DNA of 43,143 bases, taken from positions 1 to 43,143 of the forward strand of contig VBOY01000010.1 of the NCBI GenBank assembly GCA_005893295.1, given 5' to 3'. Below are positions 37,739 through 43,143 of this stretch, piece by piece. Numbering within the stretch: position 1 is the first letter of the stretch; each line of letters begins with the position of its first letter. The notes under the pieces are model-generated. The model was not told the DNA's origin and searched no databases. It worked only from the letters and a program-made list of their open reading frames with translations. The DNA comes from Candidatus Eiseniibacteriota bacterium (GTDB lineage Bacteria; Eisenbacteria; RBG-16-71-46). The translations under genes and the position numbers were made by a program.

Positions 37739-39574
37739 TCATCCGCCGCGTTCCGTGGCCGCACGGCGCGACTCGGCGGCGATCCATTCGTCCACCACCT
37801 GCTCGAGCAGCGTCAGGGGCAGCGCCCCGTTCGTCAGCACGACGTCGTGAAACCGCTTGAGATCGAAGCCGGGACCGAGCCGATCCATCGCCCGCTGCCG
37901 CAGCTCGAGGATCTTGAGCTGTCCCACCTTGTAGGCGCACGCCTGGCCCGGGTTCACGATGTAGCGCTCGACCTCGGTCGTCACTTCCTTCTCGCGCATG
38001 CCGGTGGTGCGCATCATGTAGTCGATCGCCTGCTCGCGGGTCCAGCGCTTGCGGTGGATGCCGGTGTCCACCACGAGTCGCACGGCGCGGAACAGCTCGG
38101 CCTGGAGCGCGCCCAGAGAGTCGTAGGCGTCGCGGTGGAACCCGTTCTCGAGCGCGACGCGCTCGGCGTAGAGGCCCCAGCCCTCGACGTACGCCGTGAA
38201 CGGGATGATGCGGCGGAAGAACGGCATCCCCTTGAGCTGCTGGGCGATCGTGAGCTGGAAATGATGGCCCGGGATCGCCTCGTGGTAGGCGGTGGTGGGC
38301 ATGCCGAGCCGGCTGGTCTCGGCAGGGTCACGCAGATTGACGAAGAAGATTCCGGGCCGCTCCCCGCCGATCGACGCCGGCTGGTAGTAGGCGGCAGGAG
38401 CCGTCGCCTCGCGGAAAGCCGGCACGCGCTTCACCTCGACCCCGAACCCCGGGCGAACCCCGAACAGGGGCGCGACGCGCCGATTCGCCTCGTCGATGAT
38501 CGCCTGGTAATCGGCCAGGATGCGCGTCCGCCCCGAGTCGCCCGGCGGGTAATGGAAGCGCGGCTCGCCCGCGAGCTGGATCATGGTGGCCGCGAGGTCG
38601 CGGGTCGGGTAGCCGTGCCGAGCGAGGATCTCCTTCATCTCCGCTTGGAGGCGTGCGACCTCGCGCAGGCCGAGGACGTGGATCGTGTCGGCGGGCAGAT
38701 CGGTCGTGGTGTTGCTCCGCAAGCATTGGTCGTAATAGGCGTCGCCGTTCGGAAGCTTCCACACGCCATCGTCTTCACTCGCCACCGCCTCGAGGTGAGC
38801 GCAGGCAGCGATCAACCGATCGTAGGCTGGATGAACGGTACGCCGAACCTCGTCTGCGACGCGGCGCTCAAGACGGGCCCGCTCCCCCCGCGTGAGGCCC
38901 GGCATGGTGTCGATACGAGCCGCGAAGGTGCGAACCAACGGATTCGAGTCCGCCGGGACGCGGCGGAAGCTCTTCATTTCGGCCGACACCTCGCGGAGCA
39001 CGAAACGCGGCGGGATCACTCGCATCCGCTCGCGCAGTCGCAGCCCCTCGATCACCTGGTCGTACGCGACGCCGAAGCGGGCGAGCCGCTTGACGTAGTC
39101 CTCGGCATCGCGCGGCCGCCGCAGCGGGTGCGTGTTCATCATGAAATCGGGCAGCGCGCTCTGCATGCCGAAGAGCTGGTTCACCGGATAGTCGTAGAAC
39201 AGGAAGCGATTGCCGCGCTGCTGGTCGGTGAGGAACCAGTCGAGCACCTGATAGGACAGGCGCTGGCTCTCGGACATCCGGTCGGTCCGATACCGGTGGA
39301 GGATCTGGATCTGGCGATCGAGGAAGCGCGCCTCGCGCCGGGCGAAGGTGACCGAAAAATCGTCGAGGTCGCCGGCGAAGAAGTGCACCGGAGTGCCGTC
39401 GAGGATGCCGAGCCCGGTGAGCAACATCGGGTGGCGAAGCGCGTACTCGATGAACACGCGCGCGTAGTAATCGTCGATCCGCCATGGGGTGAACCAGATC
39501 GTCGGCACCAGGAAGATCGCCGCCGCGAGGGCCAGCCCCAGCGCGCCGAGCGCGAGCCGCTTGCGTCTCCTCAT
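37739..39574 (-). CDS. DUF885-type membrane-anchored/exported protein (putative metallopeptidase fold)
   Basis: Signal anchor MRRRKRLALGALGLALAAAIFLV; TAYHEAIPGHHFQLTIAQQL; YVEGWGLYAERVALENGFHRDAYDSLGALQAELFRAVRLVVDTGIHRKRWTREQAIDYM. Confidence 0.88.
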   Translation of the reverse strand: MRRRKRLALGALGLALAAAIFLVPTIWFTPWRIDDYYARVFIEYALRHPMLLTGLGILDGTPVHFFAGDLDDFSVTFARREARFLDRQIQILHRYRTDRMSESQRLSYQVLDWFLTDQQRGNRFLFYDYPVNQLFGMQSALPDFMMNTHPLRRPRDAEDYVKRLARFGVAYDQVIEGLRLRERMRVIPPRFVLREVSAEMKSFRRVPADSNPLVRTFAARIDTMPGLTRGERARLERRVADEVRRTVHPAYDRLIAACAHLEAVASEDDGVWKLPNGDAYYDQCLRSNTTTDLPADTIHVLGLREVARLQAEMKEILARHGYPTRDLAATMIQLAGEPRFHYPPGDSGRTRILADYQAIIDEANRRVAPLFGVRPGFGVEVKRVPAFREATAPAAYYQPASIGGERPGIFFVNLRDPAETSRLGMPTTAYHEAIPGHHFQLTIAQQLKGMPFFRRIIPFTAYVEGWGLYAERVALENGFHRDAYDSLGALQAELFRAVRLVVDTGIHRKRWTREQAIDYMMRTTGMREKEVTTEVERYIVNPGQACAYKVGQLKILELRQRAMDRLGPGFDLKRFHDVVLTNGALPLTLLEQVVDEWIAAESRRAATERGG

Positions 39575-39631
39575 CGATGCCCCCTTGAGACGCCGGTGGC
39601 CCCGCGGCCGGGCCGGCATCCGCGTTCGGCG

Positions 39632-40783
39632 TTAGAACTGGCTCAGGAAACGCAGGTCGTTCTCGAGGAACAGCCGAATCTCGGGCACTCCGTAGCGCAG
39701 CATCGCGATCCGCTCGAGGCCCATGCCGAAGGCGAACCCGGTCACTTCCTCGGGATCGTAGCCCACCGCGCTGAACACGTTCGGGTGCACCATGCCCGCC
39801 CCCAGCACCTCGAGCCAGCCGGTGCCCTTGCACACCACGCAGCGTTTCTCCCCCGCGGGGGTGTGCTCGATGCCGGTGCCTCCGCACAGCACGCACGCGA
39901 CGTCCATCTGCGCCCCGGGCTCGACGAACGGAAAGTAGACCGGCACCAGTCGGGTGCGGATCTTCGCGCCGTAGATCTCCCGCGCAAAGGCAGCGAGCGT
40001 GCCCTTGAGGTCCGCCAGGCTCACGTCGCGATCGACGAACAGGCCGTCGATCTGATGGAACTGATCCATGTGCGTTGCGTCCACGTGCTCGGCGCGATAC
40101 ACGCGGCCCGGGAACACCCGGCGCAGCGGTGGCTTGCGCTCCTCCATCGCGCGCACCCAACCCGGCGAGGTATGAGTGCGCAGCAGGACCTCGGGGCGCA
40201 CGAAGTACGTGTCGTGGGCGTCGCGCGCGGGATGGTCGGTGGGGAAGTTGAGCTTGGTGAAATTGTAGGGCTCGAGCTCGACCTCGGGGCTCGTATAGAC
40301 CGAGTAGCCCATGCCGTGGAACAGATCGAGCAGCTCTCCCTGGATCTGCGCCAGCACGTGACGCCGGCCGACCCATGGACGGCGCCCGGGCAAGGTGAGA
40401 TCGAGTCCCGTCGCTGCCCGGGCTTCGGCCTCGCGCTCGAGCTGGGAGCGCCGCGCCGCTTCGATCTCGGCGAGCCAGCGTTTGACCTGGTTGAGCCCAC
40501 GGCCGCGCCGCTTGCGCTCGTCGAGCGGCAATCCCGGCAGATCGCCGAGGGCCAGGGTGATGACGCCGCGCTCGCGACCGAGCAGCGCCGCGCGACGCTG
40601 GTCGAGGGCGGCAGGATTGGCGGCGCCGGCCAGCACCTCGGCCCCGCGTCGGTAGAGTGCGGCCAGCTCGTGATCGAGCGACTCCAGCTCGGCGAGATGC
40701 TGCGCGTGCTCCGGCGCGAGCCCGGCCGGGTCCCCCGCCTCCCACGCCGGGTCGATGCCCAGGTGCGGGACCGCGGCGTGCAT
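39632..40783 (-). CDS. pheS: Phenylalanine--tRNA ligase alpha subunit with CxxC-CxxC insertion
   Basis: LNFPTDHPARDAHDTYFV, LLRTHTSPGWVRAM, VYRAEHVDATHMDQFHQIDGL, WLEVLGAGMVHPNVFSAVGYDPEEVTGFAFGMGLERIAMLRYGVPEIRLFLENDLRFLSQF. Confidence 0.96.
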   Translation of the reverse strand: MHAAVPHLGIDPAWEAGDPAGLAPEHAQHLAELESLDHELAALYRRGAEVLAGAANPAALDQRRAALLGRERGVITLALGDLPGLPLDERKRRGRGLNQVKRWLAEIEAARRSQLEREAEARAATGLDLTLPGRRPWVGRRHVLAQIQGELLDLFHGMGYSVYTSPEVELEPYNFTKLNFPTDHPARDAHDTYFVRPEVLLRTHTSPGWVRAMEERKPPLRRVFPGRVYRAEHVDATHMDQFHQIDGLFVDRDVSLADLKGTLAAFAREIYGAKIRTRLVPVYFPFVEPGAQMDVACVLCGGTGIEHTPAGEKRCVVCKGTGWLEVLGAGMVHPNVFSAVGYDPEEVTGFAFGMGLERIAMLRYGVPEIRLFLENDLRFLSQF

Positions 40784-41139
40784 CAGGCTTCCGCCGACTT
40801 GGCGACCTCCGCGAGCCGGGCGAAGGCTGCGGCGTCGCGAACCGCGAGGTCGGCCAGCAGCTTGCGGTTCACTTCGACCTGAGCTCGCTTGAGCCCGGAG
40901 ATGAGCGTGCTGTACGAGAGCCCGTTGATGCGGGCCGCCGCGTTGATGCGCGTGATCCACAGCCGCCGGAAATCGCGCTTACGCGTCCGCCGATGCTCGT
41001 AGGCGAACTGACCAGCGCGCTGCACGGTCTGAAGCGCGCTCTTGAACAGCTTGCGGCGCCCGCCGTAGGCGCCCTTGGCGGCCTTGAGGACTTTGCGACG
41101 TCGGGCGCGTCCCGGGACGACCGTCTTGGTACGTGGCAT
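40783..41139 (-). CDS. rplT: 50S ribosomal protein L20
   Basis: [70 protein letters not shown]. Confidence 0.98.
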   Translation of the reverse strand: MPRTKTVVPGRARRRKVLKAAKGAYGGRRKLFKSALQTVQRAGQFAYEHRRTRKRDFRRLWITRINAAARINGLSYSTLISGLKRAQVEVNRKLLADLAVRDAAAFARLAEVAKSAEA

Positions 41140-41204
41140 GAGTCACCATCTCCATCCCGATGCGCCGCGCGAAGGAGCGGCGTCCGGGGCTCGAGGATCA
41201 AGGG

Positions 41205-41402
41205 TCAACGTCGTCCGAGCATGCGCAGCGCCCGCGCCTGGTCGACGGCAGCCACGAGGGTCGTGCCCAGCAATCGCCGCTTCTGTTTGCGCGCTTTGCG
41301 GATCATTCCGTGGCGCTTGCCGGACTTGGCGCGCGTGACGCGCCCGGTACCGGAGACGCCGAAGCGCTTCGCCGCCGCGCGGTTCGTCTTGTGCTTGGGC
41401 AT
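41205..41402 (-). CDS. rpmI: 50S ribosomal protein L35
   Basis: [44 protein letters not shown]. Confidence 0.97.
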   Translation of the reverse strand: MPKHKTNRAAAKRFGVSGTGRVTRAKSGKRHGMIRKARKQKRRLLGTTLVAAVDQARALRMLGRR

Positions 41403-41473
41403 TTCCTGGCTCTCCTAAACGTGCAACGTCGCCGCACGGCGACGCGAAAATCTCGGTGCCGCGATCGCGGAAC

Positions 41474-42037
41474 CTAGTGGGAGGCGCTGGCTTTGGGCGG
41501 CGCCGGACCTCCCCGCGGCGGTTTGGGCATCACCACCATCGACAGCGTCCGTCCCTCCGAGCGCGCGGGCGACTCCACAGTCGCGAGCTCGGCGAGCTCG
41601 GCGACGATCTTATGGATCAGCTTGTGGCCGATATCCTGGTGCGCCATCTCGCGCCCCCGGAACGTGATCGTGAACTTGACCTTGTTGCGTTCCTCCAGGA
41701 ACTCCCGCGCGTGGTCCATCTTGAAGCTGTAATCGTGGCCCTCGATCTTCGGTCGCATCTTGATCTCTTTCAGGTGCACGACGTGCTGCTTCTTCTTGGC
41801 CTTGCGGGCGCGCCGGTTCTGCTCGTACTTGAACTTCCCGTAATCCATGATCCGGCAGACCGGAGGCCTCGCCGTGGGCGACACTTCCACCAGATCGAGT
41901 CCCTTGGACTGCGCCAGCGCGAGGGCCTCCCGCGCCGGCAGCACGCCGACCTGTTCTCCGTCGTCTCCGATGAGACGGACCTGCGGAACGCGAATACGCT
42001 CGTTGACACGAATCTCGGGTTGCCGATTGACTGAAAT
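41474..42037 (-). CDS. infC: Translation initiation factor IF-3, AUU start
   Basis: RVNERIRVPQVRLIGDDGEQVGVLPAREALALAQSKGLDLVEVSPTARPPVCRIMDYGKFKYEQ; AGGAGGT (42045-42051) 7 nt before ATT (42035-42037). Confidence 0.93.
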   Translation of the reverse strand: MSVNRQPEIRVNERIRVPQVRLIGDDGEQVGVLPAREALALAQSKGLDLVEVSPTARPPVCRIMDYGKFKYEQNRRARKAKKKQHVVHLKEIKMRPKIEGHDYSFKMDHAREFLEERNKVKFTITFRGREMAHQDIGHKLIHKIVAELAELATVESPARSEGRTLSMVVMPKPPRGGPAPPKASASH

Positions 42038-42246
42038 TGCCGTGACCTCCTGTTGGAAGACGCTGCGACCGCCCGCTCGAAATGAGCGCCAGGCGGGCCT
42101 CCGGGGCAGGAGCGCCGCCCGGCGCGAGGGCCGGCCGAGACGGCCTCGACGGGGTGGACCCAGGGCCGCTCGGAACCCGTGGCGAAGCCACAAGGGCCCG
42201 CGAGGGGTGAGAAGCGCGGAGCTTCTGCTTGAAAAACCGCCACGGC

Positions 42247-42275
42247 AGTCTAGCCAGGCGGGGGCGGACGTGCAA
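42247..42275 (-). promoter_or_regulatory. Sigma70-like promoter candidate upstream of infC
   Basis: TTGCAC-N17-TAGACT on the minus strand in the 340-nt thrS-infC gap. Confidence 0.6.
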
Positions 42276-42377
42276 GTCGCGAATCCTGGACAGCTGCGAA
42301 TCGGGGGCTTCCGTGTCGATCGCCCATGCTTGGGCGGCCTCGAGCTCGGGGCGGCCGCCGATTGCCGTTCGGCTGCC

Positions 42378-43143
42378 TTACGACCGCTCGGCGCTCTCCC
42401 TGCGCACCCGCTCGAGAAACGCCTGGCGCGTCATGGGTTCGAGCTGGCCCTGGCCCTTGCGGCGCGGCGCCACCGTGCCGGCTTCGGCTTCCCGCGGGCC
42501 CACCACCACCATGTAGGGCACCTTCTCCAACTCGGCATCGCGGATCTTGGCGGCGAGCTTTTCGTCGCGCAGATCGACCTCGGCCCGCACACCACCTTCC
42601 TTCAGCATGCGCCCGGTATCGGCGGCGTAGTCGAGCGCCTTGGGGTTCGCGGGGATCACAGCCACTTGGGTGGGCGCCAGCCACACCGGGAACTCGCCGC
42701 CGGTGTGCTCGATGTAGATGCCGACGAAGCGTTCCATCGATCCGAGGAGCGCACGATGAACCATCACGACCTCGTGCTCCTTGCTGTCGGATCCGCTGTA
42801 CCGTACCTGGAAGCGCTTGGGCAGATTCAGATCCACCTGAATCGTCGGGCACTGCCACCGGCGCCCCAGTGCGTCCTCGAGCTTGACGTCGATCTTGGGC
42901 GCGTAGAACGCGCCGCCGCCCTCGTCCGCTTCCTGGGGCATGCTTCGACGCTCGAGCGCCTGCCGCAGCGCCGCCGTCGCGAACGTCCATTCTTCGTCGC
43001 TGCCGATCGACTTGCCGTGTGGCCGCGTGGACAGGTAGCAGGTGTATTCGTATCCAAACGTGTGGAGCAGGGTGTCCATCAGATCCAGGACTCCCGACAC
43101 CTCGTCGGCGAGCTGGTCGCGGGTGCAGAAGATGTGCGAGTCG
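42378..43143 (-). CDS. thrS: Threonine--tRNA ligase, partial (5' end outside window)
   Basis: DSHIFCTRDQLADEVSGVLDLMDTLLHTFGY, APKIDVKLEDALGRRWQCPTIQVDLNLPKRF, MVHRALLGSMERFVGIYIEHTGGEFPVWLAPTQV. Confidence 0.97.
   Translation of the reverse strand, partial: DSHIFCTRDQLADEVSGVLDLMDTLLHTFGYEYTCYLSTRPHGKSIGSDEEWTFATAALRQALERRSMPQEADEGGGAFYAPKIDVKLEDALGRRWQCPTIQVDLNLPKRFQVRYSGSDSKEHEVVMVHRALLGSMERFVGIYIEHTGGEFPVWLAPTQVAVIPANPKALDYAADTGRMLKEGGVRAEVDLRDEKLAAKIRDAELEKVPYMVVVGPREAEAGTVAPRRKGQGQLEPMTRQAFLERVRRESAERS

Noticed and set aside
37847-40882. 1011-aa plus-strand ORF
   Set aside because: Shadow ORF antisense to the DUF885 gene and pheS; charged/low-complexity translation typical of high-GC antisense frames.
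42038-42193. N-terminal extension of IF-3 from the ORF track
   Set aside because: Arg/Pro/Ala-rich, not IF-3-like; contains the SD itself. The AUU start is better supported.

Overview
This 43.1 kb window is GC-rich bacterial chromosome, with essentially every supportable protein gene on the minus strand. The families suggest an FCB-type or Eisenbacteria-like lineage (SprB/SBBP secreted proteins with FlgD/T9SS-like C-termini); that assignment is inference. In transcription order (right to left) it contains: thrS (partial), infC, rpmI, rplT, pheS, a DUF885-type gene, pheT, a zapB-like gene, zapA, a 6S RNA candidate, rny, a single ORF joining YmdB to FolD, xseA, xseB, a polyprenyl synthetase, a divergent PAP2 gene, dxs, nadK, recN (frame-disrupted), trpE-G-D-C-F-B (no trpA), tRNA-Arg(CCG), a ubiE/menG-like gene with a membrane extension, a GAF-GGDEF gene, a three-gene nucleotide-sugar cassette (WbpB/WbpD/WbpE-like), an NtrB/NtrC-like two-component pair, lptE, holA, and two large secreted repeat proteins. 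Most of the window is core housekeeping. No CRISPR array, transposase or prophage was seen. The observations most worth a second look are the in-frame YmdB-FolD fusion with both sets of catalytic motifs retained, a 6S RNA with a long closing stem between zapA and rny, recN broken right after Walker A by about 16 missing nt, an AUU start codon for infC with a perfect Shine-Dalgarno, a Cys-rich insertion in the histidine kinase sensor region, a DnaJ-like CxxCxGxG pair in PheS, a DUF885 gene splitting pheS from pheT, and a GC-mosaic secreted protein. All calls come from reading the sequence and ORF track; no searches were run.
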